Below, one piece after another: positions 6,408-13,048 of a DNA stretch of 13,922 bases (position 1 is the first letter of the stretch; each line of letters opens with the position of its first letter). Below the pieces are notes generated by a model, which saw only the letters and a list, made by a program, of their open reading frames with translations, was not told the DNA's origin and did not search any database. The position numbers were made by a program, and so were the translations under genes. The stretch is from Bacteroides sp. Lineage in GTDB: Bacteria > Bacteroidota > Bacteroidia > Bacteroidales > Bacteroidaceae. The stretch is from assembly GCA_030152865.1 (NCBI GenBank), contig JASLIW010000122.1:1-13922 (forward strand), written 5' to 3'.

Positions 6408-9400
6408 TTATAGTCCAACTCTTAGTGTAAATGTAAACTGTCTGGGCATAGGCATCGCTACACCCCCTGAGCGGAAGAATTCAGGATCTTGTCCATTCAG
6501 CTTCTTATCGCTATAAAGCAGTGCCAAGTTGGAAGCAACAAAACGGAACTCTGCATTATTTAAGGATAAGGGGCTTATCCACTTCTTAGGCAGCGTATAG
6601 CTTAGAGTAATGTCTTTTAAGCGAATAAAATCTCCTCTCGCCACACGCTGGTCAGAATAGTTGTACGCATTGTACACAGAAGTCAAAGAGCTGAAATCTC
6701 TGTACTGCCTGCGCGATGGAATGGCGGGCACATTCGTCTTGTGCTCATCTCCTCTTATCATCCAGCGGTCGGCTAGCTCAGCAGGCATAGCTCCAGTATC
6801 GGAGTATCTTGCTTTGAAAGAGGGATACAAACGTATCTTATTACCAAACTGATAGGTAAAATAGACACCCAATGTCAGGTTCTTATACTTAAACGAATTT
6901 TCCATCCCCCCTACTATACTTGGATCTACCGAACCTTCGTATTTGAGGAAAGAGACATCTTGTGACTCTTGGAAATTGATATTATCCTCAATTAGCTCGC
7001 CATTCTTCCAATAGAAAGTAGGTAAGCCTTCTTCAGACAAACCAGCAAAAGGTATGGAGTAAAGCCCAGCAGCAGCATGGCCTTCTAGGGGACCACCCTC
7101 CTCACGTACCAATCTCATGATATTGGGCTTGGATTTAAGCTTCTTAATCTTATTGGTGTTGTAAGAGAAGGTCACATTGGTTGTCCAGCTAAAGTCAGGA
7201 ATAACAATATTGCGGGTGTTTAGGGTAAACTCAACCCCCTTGGAGTTCATATCGGCGTGGTTGGCCCATTTGGTAGTTTCACCCCCAATACCAGAAGTTC
7301 TTACTCGGTCTATCAGATCAAAACCCCTACGCTTGTAAGCATCGAAGCTCAAGCTGATGCGATTGGCTAAGAAACCTATATCAAACCCAAAGTTGAATTC
7401 GTATTGCTTCTCCCAAGTCAAATCACTGTTCTCAAGGCTAGCCACATAGATCTGTGACTCTTTCTCATCTTGATAAGGACGGAAAGTAACATCGTTCATA
7501 AATATAGCTCTTGCATTACTTGCTGGCCCCATGGTTGCAGTCAGACCATAAGTAGCTCTAAGCTTAAGCATAGAAACAACTTGCTGATCCTGCATAAACT
7601 TTTCATTGTGCACATTCCAAGCACCACTCACGTTCCAAGTAGGAAGCCAGCGTGCACTGCTTGATTTACCCATACGGTTGGAACCATCGTAACGAGCCGT
7701 TGCATTGACCGTATAACGATCATCAAAAGAGTAGCCTGCATTGAGGAAGAAAGCCACAAAGCGATCGTAGTTACTACCCATACCGTAATAGTTGAAGCCC
7801 CCCTCCAAGATTTGTCGCAAGATGCGGTAATCTACAAAAGGTATGCCCCCTCTATCCCACTGGTAGCCATACCCATTGTTATGAGCAGCCGTACGGTCGG
7901 TCGATTTTATCTCCTGACCCAACATCGCGGTAAGGCCATGTTTTTCGTTGAAATAGTTGTTATAGCTTACTGTATTACGCAGGTAGTAGGTCATCATCTT
8001 GTTGTCCTCTCTGCTATACAATCCTCCCTTAGGCATCACCACGATAGGCTCATCGGCAGGACGATCGGGATTCTTCCACAAAAACTTATTGTACTTTCTG
8101 ATGGTCGAATCATCGGCTGCACGATAGGCCTCGGCTAGGTTGGAGGTCTCGAATACCTTATGTTCGTTGGTCGATTTCACATAGCGCAGCGAAGCAATAC
8201 TTCGGAGCTCCAAACCTTTGATGGGCCGAATAGATAGCTCTGCTTGAAACTTGGTATCGAGCATATCAATGTCTAAACGATTGTTGTCGGCCTCATGCAA
8301 AATATTGAAGGGGGCATAGTTCATTTTATAAAACTCATAGCTCCCATCTTCGCTATAGGGCTGCATCGTTCTACTCGAATTGAGCGCATAGCTAAAGGGG
8401 TTGATGTCAAAATCACGACTAAACTCCCCATTCACCACATCCGTCCGACGATCCATGGTGCCAGGCACCCTTTGTTTTCTAAGGGAGCTCGATGTCAATA
8501 GACCCAATGACACTTTACTCGAAATATCAATCGTAGAGTTGAAATTGGCTGTAAAGCGTTTTACCTTGTCTGAGATCGACCAACCTGGATCTTCAAAGTA
8601 GCTTAACGAGCCATAATACCTAGACTTCTCATTACCTCCCGAGATACTTAGTGCATGGTTCTGCTGAATGGAGTTTTTAAAGAGTCTATCAAACCAATTG
8701 GTATTGGCCATTTCTGCTCTCCTTAAGTATTCGGCACGAGCTTGAGGGGTGTTGGGCAAGCCAAACTCGCCATTCGTCGAATCCCACTGATTGATGAGGT
8801 CGTACATTTTGAGATACACCCCACCCGAGGCATTTCTCGAGATATCAGCATGGTTGAGCCAGCCCTTAGTCTCTAAATCTTGAAACACCATCATCTGATC
8901 CTGTGAGTTCATGATGTTGTACTCCCTGTAATTGGGCTTGGTACGAATAGTAAACTCACCCGAATAGCTCACATGAGAACTACCTCTACGCCCCTTCTTG
9001 GTGGTGATAACGATCACCCCATTCATGGCACGTGCGCCATAAAGTGCGGTGGCCGAAGCATCTTTAAGAATCTGGAAGGATTCTATGTCATCGGCATTGA
9101 GCCCAGCTACAGCCGAGCTGATAAGTGTTGTTGCATTACCCGAAGACAGATCATCGGCAGAAACCTCCACCACATCTTCGAGCACCACGCCATCTACCAC
9201 CCACAAGGGTTTGGAATCGCCATAGATGGAAGAGGCTCCACGTACACGAATCTTAGGCGCTGCACCAAAAGTACCCGATACGTTTTGTACCTGCACTCCA
9301 GCAGCCTTACCCTGCAACATACGGCTCACATCTGCCATACCTTCAATCAGGCTATCCTCTGCTCTGATTAGATCGCCCGAACCGGTAAACAGCCTACGAT

Positions 9401-9827
9401 CAATAGTTTGGTAGCCAGTCACTACCACTTCATCGAGTCGTTCTGACTCTTCACTCAACACAATGCGGCTCAAATTATCTCCAGCCTTTACCTCCTTTGG
9501 AGTAAAGCCAATAAAAGAGATCAGCAGCACGGAGTTCTTACTCGATACAGTCAGGCTAAAATTCCCATCCATATCTGTAGTGGTCCCTGTCTTCTCTCCT
9601 TTAGGACGCACTGTAGCTCCGGGAAGAGGATCGCCAAAATCATCCACTACTTTTCCTCGTATGGTAATCGTTTGCTGATTACGCTCCTCGATCTCATAAG
9701 AAGTGGAACTCGCTGCATACGTAGCTTGTTGAGGGACAAAAAATAAAGTACCCGAACAAGCAAGCAAAGCAACCAGCCCCTTTCTTGAGAGCAAAGATTT
9801 AACTTTGTTTTTACATTTTTGCTTCAT
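6408..9827 (-). CDS. SusC/RagA-family TonB-linked outer-membrane transporter
   Basis: This is a TonB-dependent outer-membrane barrel that imports substrate delivered by its SusD partner, with energy from ExbBD-TonB. The 1139-residue length is usual for SusC. In order: a signal peptide (about 1-39, ending ATYAAS); a carboxypeptidase-D-like domain (about 54-127, TIRGKVVDDFGDPLPGATV); the conserved LDEVVVTGYQT segment (131-141); a plug domain (about 145-280, with LQGKAAGVQV, IRVRGASS, PLWVVDGV, ILKDASATALYGARAMNGVI and ITTKKG); then a 22-strand-type barrel ending in FTFTLRVGL. There is no STN domain and no sigma/anti-sigma pair nearby, so a FecI/FecR-type signalling loop is not indicated. It is the first gene of a four-gene operon with 11-14 nt gaps. 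A second in-frame ATG is not needed: the one at 9827 gives a normal signal peptide. No convincing -33/-7 promoter was found upstream; see the leader features. Confidence 0.96.
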   Translation of the reverse strand: MKQKCKNKVKSLLSRKGLVALLACSGTLFFVPQQATYAASSTSYEIEERNQQTITIRGKVVDDFGDPLPGATVRPKGEKTGTTTDMDGNFSLTVSSKNSVLLISFIGFTPKEVKAGDNLSRIVLSEESERLDEVVVTGYQTIDRRLFTGSGDLIRAEDSLIEGMADVSRMLQGKAAGVQVQNVSGTFGAAPKIRVRGASSIYGDSKPLWVVDGVVLEDVVEVSADDLSSGNATTLISSAVAGLNADDIESFQILKDASATALYGARAMNGVIVITTKKGRRGSSHVSYSGEFTIRTKPNYREYNIMNSQDQMMVFQDLETKGWLNHADISRNASGGVYLKMYDLINQWDSTNGEFGLPNTPQARAEYLRRAEMANTNWFDRLFKNSIQQNHALSISGGNEKSRYYGSLSYFEDPGWSISDKVKRFTANFNSTIDISSKVSLGLLTSSSLRKQRVPGTMDRRTDVVNGEFSRDFDINPFSYALNSSRTMQPYSEDGSYEFYKMNYAPFNILHEADNNRLDIDMLDTKFQAELSIRPIKGLELRSIASLRYVKSTNEHKVFETSNLAEAYRAADDSTIRKYNKFLWKNPDRPADEPIVVMPKGGLYSREDNKMMTYYLRNTVSYNNYFNEKHGLTAMLGQEIKSTDRTAAHNNGYGYQWDRGGIPFVDYRILRQILEGGFNYYGMGSNYDRFVAFFLNAGYSFDDRYTVNATARYDGSNRMGKSSSARWLPTWNVSGAWNVHNEKFMQDQQVVSMLKLRATYGLTATMGPASNARAIFMNDVTFRPYQDEKESQIYVASLENSDLTWEKQYEFNFGFDIGFLANRISLSFDAYKRRGFDLIDRVRTSGIGGETTKWANHADMNSKGVEFTLNTRNIVIPDFSWTTNVTFSYNTNKIKKLKSKPNIMRLVREEGGPLEGHAAAGLYSIPFAGLSEEGLPTFYWKNGELIEDNINFQESQDVSFLKYEGSVDPSIVGGMENSFKYKNLTLGVYFTYQFGNKIRLYPSFKARYSDTGAMPAELADRWMIRGDEHKTNVPAIPSRRQYRDFSSLTSVYNAYNYSDQRVARGDFIRLKDITLSYTLPKKWISPLSLNNAEFRFVASNLALLYSDKKLNGQDPEFFRSGGVAMPMPRQFTFTLRVGL

Positions 9828-9849
9828 AGACTTTCAGTATTAGATTTGG

Positions 9850-9912
9850 TTAACATGTCAATATTAGAGATTTAAATGTTATTAAAAAAGGATTTGATGT
9901 TTTTTCTTTCAT
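9850..9912 (-). CDS. Possible 20-residue leader ORF upstream of susC
   Basis: On the minus strand, ATG at 9912 opens 20 codons (MKEKTSNPFLITF...) ending in TAA at 9852-9850, 22 bp before the susC ATG. A GAAGGA sequence stands 3 nt before the ATG, a better ribosome site than susC itself has. Its Shine-Dalgarno lies in the 5' arm of the hairpin 9888-9920 and its ATG is the first loop base. The second half is hydrophobic. An ORF this short can arise by chance in AT-rich DNA, so translation is unproven. Confidence 0.25.
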   Translation of the reverse strand: MKEKTSNPFLITFKSLILTC

Positions 9913-9920
9913 AAATCCTT
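9884..9920 (-). promoter_or_regulatory. Hairpin with T-run in the probable susC leader
   Basis: On the minus strand, AAGGATTT (9920-9913) pairs perfectly with AAATCCTT (9895-9888) around a 17-nt loop. Six T residues follow, at 9889-9884, the first two being within the stem. The form is that of a weak intrinsic terminator, about 60 bp ahead of susC in the direction of its transcription. It could act as an attenuator, end an upstream small RNA, or be chance in AT-rich DNA. Confidence 0.35.
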
Positions 9921-10338
9921 CAATACGAAAGCTATATAGCTCTATTCACCCCTTTTGACACCTTTACTAAAAGCTGCAAATAAGTTCAGCAACTGCTAAT
10001 TATTTTAACACTCCCCCATAAAGCCTGCCAGCTCTCAAGACCGAATTGTAAGCACGAGCAGCAGAGCAAAGCACACTTCAAGCATAAGTATGTTTAATAA
10101 CATATTAATCAGAGCCTTAAGCCTTCTTTATATCCCAATATTAATCCTATCTTAAGTGAACAATACCAGCCTTTGACTGGTTATATATACAGACCCGCAT
10201 CCAAATAAGCCACTAATATACAGGAGGATACCAGCCTCTCCCCAAAACTGGAAATCGTCACAACTCTAGCATAGGCAGATTGCCCCTTGTCTATTCTTCA
10301 AAGAGTTCTAGTGTTTAACCTCTTAAATTGTAACAAGT

Positions 10339-10626
10339 ATGGATAATGTACAAGTAATTAATCAAGCTGTTGATCTTTTCTTTCGCCGCAACACAGCCCT
10401 AGATGTGGCTACCCCTAAAGACCTTTTGCCGATTCTGGTAGAGCTAGACTTCTTTACTAAGGAGCAAATCGCAGGCTGGCCCTTGCGTCAGTTGTTGGAT
10501 CAACTAGATAAGGAGGGAGCTATTAAGCAAATCCCCACCATCAAGCCCGTACGTAAGAAAAATGAAACGTATTGGTTCTTTGTCAGAGAAAAAAAGAGTG
10601 ATTTAAAACTAGCTACGCACGAGTAA
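10339..10626 (+). CDS. Hypothetical protein, 95 residues
   Basis: I do not recognise this small protein. It has no signal peptide or membrane segment and looks cytosolic. The predicted character is a helical N-terminal half (VINQAVDLFFRRN, then PKDLLPILVELDFF) followed by LRQLLDQLDKEGAIKQIP and a basic strand-like end (KPVRKKNETYWFFVREKK). That order, helices followed by a basic hairpin-like end, is compatible with a small winged-helix fold, but this is only an impression. Reasons to think it is real are the codon texture, the sensible start and stop, and a strong terminator 49 bp after the stop. No Shine-Dalgarno is visible before the ATG. It is divergent from the susC operon and transcribed alone. 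Confidence 0.72.
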   Translation: MDNVQVINQAVDLFFRRNTALDVATPKDLLPILVELDFFTKEQIAGWPLRQLLDQLDKEGAIKQIPTIKPVRKKNETYWFFVREKKSDLKLATHE

Positions 10627-10674
10627 GCTGTCTGACTAGCACTGTAAAGGCCACAACAGCCACAGCAAATTCAC

Positions 10675-10721
10675 AAGGTATCTGCACAAGCCTATTGCCC
10701 AGATACCTTTTTGTTTTTTTT
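10675..10721 (+). terminator. Intrinsic terminator after the 95-residue gene
   Basis: AAGGTATCTG (10675-10684) pairs perfectly with CAGATACCTT (10700-10709) around a 15-nt loop. It is followed by TTT, G and eight T residues. It separates the two small plus-strand genes into different transcription units. Confidence 0.88.
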
Positions 10722-10766
10722 GGACTACTGATTTAGCCGCTTTAACACGAGTTGTAGCTAACGAAT

Positions 10767-10772
10767 AAGGAG
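10767..10772 (+). promoter_or_regulatory. Strong Shine-Dalgarno of the 126-residue gene
   Basis: AAGGAG stands 8 nt before the ATG at 10781. It supports both the reality of this gene and its start; most other genes here lack a clear Shine-Dalgarno. Confidence 0.65.
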
Positions 10773-10780
10773 TAAGTAAA

Positions 10781-11161
10781 ATGTTTACCTTTGAATTAAA
10801 ATTTGAAGCAGAGCAGCTGTTTACTACCCTACACCGTAGGGAGAATTATCAGATGGTCGGTTTTTCCAACTCCAGCTTTCCACTGAGGAGCTACTTGATA
10901 CTTCAGCGAGCTTGGATGGAAGACTCAGCCTCGGCTAGCCCAATTTGGATTGAGTGGAATGGCAATCTCTCTCAAAACCCCATTCAACGTGCTACCCTCT
11001 CCTTTCGAGAATTTACCCTCAGCTTTAATGCTATGCGTATTCGGGTAGATCTCTCTGGCATAAGCTTAGAATTAAAAGTCCTCAGTGCCTTGGAACAGAT
11101 TTTGGGCGATCGCTTAGAAATCCTTCCACTCAGCCCAGTAGGAGTACTCTTAAAAGCATAG
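10781..11161 (+). CDS. Hypothetical protein, 126 residues
   Basis: I do not recognise this protein. It has no signal peptide, no transmembrane segment and no cysteine. The sequence alternates polar and hydrophobic residues in a way that suggests a mainly beta fold: MFTFELKFEA, QMVGFSNSSFPLRSYLILQR, SPIWIEWNG, RATLSFREFTLSFNAMRIRVDL and SLELKVLSALEQILGD, with the helix-like LSALEQILGDRL near the end. The start is supported by AAGGAG 8 nt upstream. The gene lies between its neighbour's terminator and a bidirectional terminator shared with the convergent ABC operon, so it seems to be its own transcription unit. Nothing in the context assigns a function. Confidence 0.72.
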   Translation: MFTFELKFEAEQLFTTLHRRENYQMVGFSNSSFPLRSYLILQRAWMEDSASASPIWIEWNGNLSQNPIQRATLSFREFTLSFNAMRIRVDLSGISLELKVLSALEQILGDRLEILPLSPVGVLLKA

Positions 11162-11243
11162 GGTCAAAACTTTTTTTGGTCCTGCACCAAGCCTCTTCTA
11201 TCCCTGACCTTTGGCCCTTGCATCCCTGAACGAATAAAAACAC

Positions 11244-11276
11244 AAAAGACGACTTCTTGAGAAGCCGTCTTTTTTT
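11244..11276. terminator. Bidirectional intrinsic terminator
   Basis: AAAAGACGaCTTC (11244-11256), a 4-nt TTGA loop and GAAGcCGTCTTTT form a 12-bp stem with one A-C mismatch. On the plus strand it runs into a T-run ending at 11276, terminating the 126-residue gene. On the minus strand the A-rich left flank gives TTTTGTGTTTTT after the stem, so it can also end the convergent DUF4857 operon. Confidence 0.88.
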
Positions 11277-11296
11277 GATTCATCGAGGGTAATTGC

Positions 11297-12361
11297 TTAG
11301 AAATTAAAGCGAGGATAAACAAACTTATCCAGGCCAGAGGTAAATTGCAAGCGTATGGGCATCAAGACCGAGCGGTAGCGCTCGCCAAAGCTCTCGTTTT
11401 TGGCACGAAACTCATGCACTTTGAGCACTTTGTAAGTCTCTGCATCTAGGGCATAAAGGCGTTCTACCTCGGTATTGGCCACCACAACCGTCCAGTCCAA
11501 GAGATTACCAAAGATGGTGAGTGCCTCTTGCTTGGGGTCGAACTTACCCATGCCGAGTGGGTGCACCTCATAATTGGCTGTGAGTACATGTAGCTGCTGC
11601 TCACTATCTAGCAAGAAGCCCAAAATCTTTTTGGAACTAAACTCCGTAACCCACACTGCTTCCAATTGCATACCTGCTGGGAGTGCTATGGGGCGAACAA
11701 AAGGTCTGCCAGCCATCATTTTGAGGTGGTAGAGCTGCTGCTTGGCATCGGTCAGCAAGAAGCCATTGTCGTACTCCTTACGTGTAGTAGGGTTGCTGTG
11801 TATGAGCTGAGCAGGAAAGACAAAGCCTTTCTTCTGCATTGTCGTGCTAAAGAGTTCACTCTTCGCCCGATCTAGGCGATTGCTATCCATATCTATAAAC
11901 TCGATCCCCTGCTCGTTGATGCGAAACACATCCGTGGGCATATCCAGCTCCAATCGGCCCGAAAAGGACTCTAACAAGAAGTACAAGCCTGGATCGGGCT
12001 TATTGATTTCGGAAGGTATGGAGCGGAAGATAAAATTATTCAGTTGAGCCTCACGTGGGCTAACTGCCCTACCTGCTACTTGGGCTGGAAAGCGCTGATC
12101 GGCTAGGAGCTGACGGACATAAAAGAAGGGCAAAATCTCATCAAACTCCTTGTCGGTATAGCTGTTGCCAGCTAGGTCTGTACGTACCAGACCTTTGCCC
12201 TCCTCAAATCCACTCAGTGCAAAATCGTCAATCACGCTACTGTAGAGTGCAAAGGGGGTACGCTCCAACTTCATACTGAGAAAATCGTAGAGCCAAGGCA
12301 GCTGCCAGCACAGCAGCAGTGCGATGAGTAGTGCATAGATTAGTTTACTTACTTTATTCAT
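11297..12361 (-). CDS. DUF4857 family membrane-anchored protein of an ABC operon
   Basis: This 354-residue protein has one N-terminal membrane segment (about 6-29, LIYALLIALLLCWQLPWLYDFL) and a large domain probably outside the cytoplasmic membrane. The signature is not a lipobox, so it is likely a signal-anchor protein. The C-terminal half has repeated strand-turn units that look propeller-like (NGFLLTDAKQQLYHLKM at about 202-218, GFLLDSEQQLHVLTANYEV and RLYALDAETYKVLKVHEF). I recognise it as the DUF4857 family, which in Bacteroidetes accompanies ABC ATPase and permease genes; function is unknown. It starts 12 nt after the permease stop, so it is co-transcribed and is probably a periplasmic-side partner of that transporter (inference). 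The family name is from recall. Confidence 0.75.
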   Translation of the reverse strand: MNKVSKLIYALLIALLLCWQLPWLYDFLSMKLERTPFALYSSVIDDFALSGFEEGKGLVRTDLAGNSYTDKEFDEILPFFYVRQLLADQRFPAQVAGRAVSPREAQLNNFIFRSIPSEINKPDPGLYFLLESFSGRLELDMPTDVFRINEQGIEFIDMDSNRLDRAKSELFSTTMQKKGFVFPAQLIHSNPTTRKEYDNGFLLTDAKQQLYHLKMMAGRPFVRPIALPAGMQLEAVWVTEFSSKKILGFLLDSEQQLHVLTANYEVHPLGMGKFDPKQEALTIFGNLLDWTVVVANTEVERLYALDAETYKVLKVHEFRAKNESFGERYRSVLMPIRLQFTSGLDKFVYPRFNF

Positions 12362-12373
12362 ATCGATACTGTT

Positions 12374-13045
12374 TTAGTCTTGTTTGCCCTCCTTGAAGCG
12401 TAGAATAGACTGCCAAGAGAGCGGAAATAATAGCAAAATACCTAGCATGAGGTAGGCTATGAAGCCTTGGTAGGCTGCAGCTGTGCCCGAAAGGAAGAAG
12501 ATGCGTAGCAAGAAGACGGACAGAACCGTGTTTAGCACCCGTCGCTTCCAGGTGGGCTCTAGGCAGATCCAGGCAAAAAGCAAGTAGGCTGCTAGTCCTG
12601 CCATAAACCAGGGCAACGCGGTGAGTAACACTGCCTGTACCAGCTCTGCGGCAAAGTGGCTGCTGAAAAAGAAATAGATCAGCGCCAGATTCAACCCAAA
12701 ACAAGCCAGCAGTAGTACAAACCCACTCAGCAACATAGCCATCGTCATTTTGAGCTGACTAAAGGGCAGGTGTAGCGTCAGCTTGAGGCATTTGTTGTGC
12801 ATCTCAGGGGCAAACTGCACCACCGCCCAGAGCACACCAATCAGCAAGGGGACATACTCCAACAGCTCCACAAAAACAACGCCTCGTTGCAGCATCACCT
12901 CCCAGAAGTGCTGTGCTCCCTTAAGGTCTATCATGCGGTCCAAGCGTAGGATGCAAAAGAGGGTAAATCCCAGCGAAACGGCCAGGCTAAGGAGGAAAAA
13001 CCAACGGGTTTTCACCCATTCTTTGTAAAATATAGCTTTCAACAT
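12374..13045 (-). CDS. ABC-2-type transporter permease
   Basis: This is the inner-membrane subunit of an ABC transporter. The 223 residues hold six predicted helices, at about 15-34, 61-79, 101-127, 135-162, 170-190 and 193-211. The amphipathic N-terminus (MLKAIFYKEWVKTRW) and the cytoplasmic loop KCLKLTLHLPFSQLKM between helices 2 and 3 are typical of ABC-2 permeases and would contact the ATPase. It lies 3 nt after the ATPase stop and 12 nt before the DUF4857 gene, so the three are one operon. The substrate is not evident. The layout is reminiscent of NosF/NosY-type systems, but no nos genes are visible in the window. At 223 residues it is short for this superfamily, and it likely works as a dimer. 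Confidence 0.85.
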   Translation of the reverse strand: MLKAIFYKEWVKTRWFFLLSLAVSLGFTLFCILRLDRMIDLKGAQHFWEVMLQRGVVFVELLEYVPLLIGVLWAVVQFAPEMHNKCLKLTLHLPFSQLKMTMAMLLSGFVLLLACFGLNLALIYFFFSSHFAAELVQAVLLTALPWFMAGLAAYLLFAWICLEPTWKRRVLNTVLSVFLLRIFFLSGTAAAYQGFIAYLMLGILLLFPLSWQSILRFKEGKQD

Positions 13046-13048
13046 AAT

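Larger units (their letters stand above)
9828..10338. other. 511-bp divergent intergenic region
   Basis: This gap separates the minus-strand susC operon from the plus-strand 95-residue gene. It is AT-rich. It holds, from left to right, a possible susC leader ORF and hairpin (9850-9920), the 12-bp palindrome AGCTATATAGCT (9930-9941), and a pair of 10-nt direct repeats ATACCAGCCT (10163-10172 and 10228-10237), each followed by CTGG that could pair with its CCAG. I found no full match to the Bacteroidetes promoter in either direction and no recognisable RNA gene or riboswitch. Confidence 0.6.

Noticed and set aside
8973..9371. 132-codon plus-strand open frame opposite the susC plug region
   Set aside because: It lies wholly antisense to a well-supported transporter gene, and its translation (many Cys, His and Thr in a low-complexity mix) resembles no protein. 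It is a shadow of the coding frame.
10081..10338. Possible small RNA, riboswitch or tRNA in the divergent gap
   Set aside because: I saw no cloverleaf, no conserved riboswitch core, and no promoter-terminator pair to delimit an RNA gene on either strand.
12354..12704. 116-codon minus-strand frame overlapping the permease gene in another frame
   Set aside because: It is on the same strand as the permease but in a different frame. The permease frame gives clear membrane helices and correct operon spacing; this one gives Arg- and His-rich nonsense.
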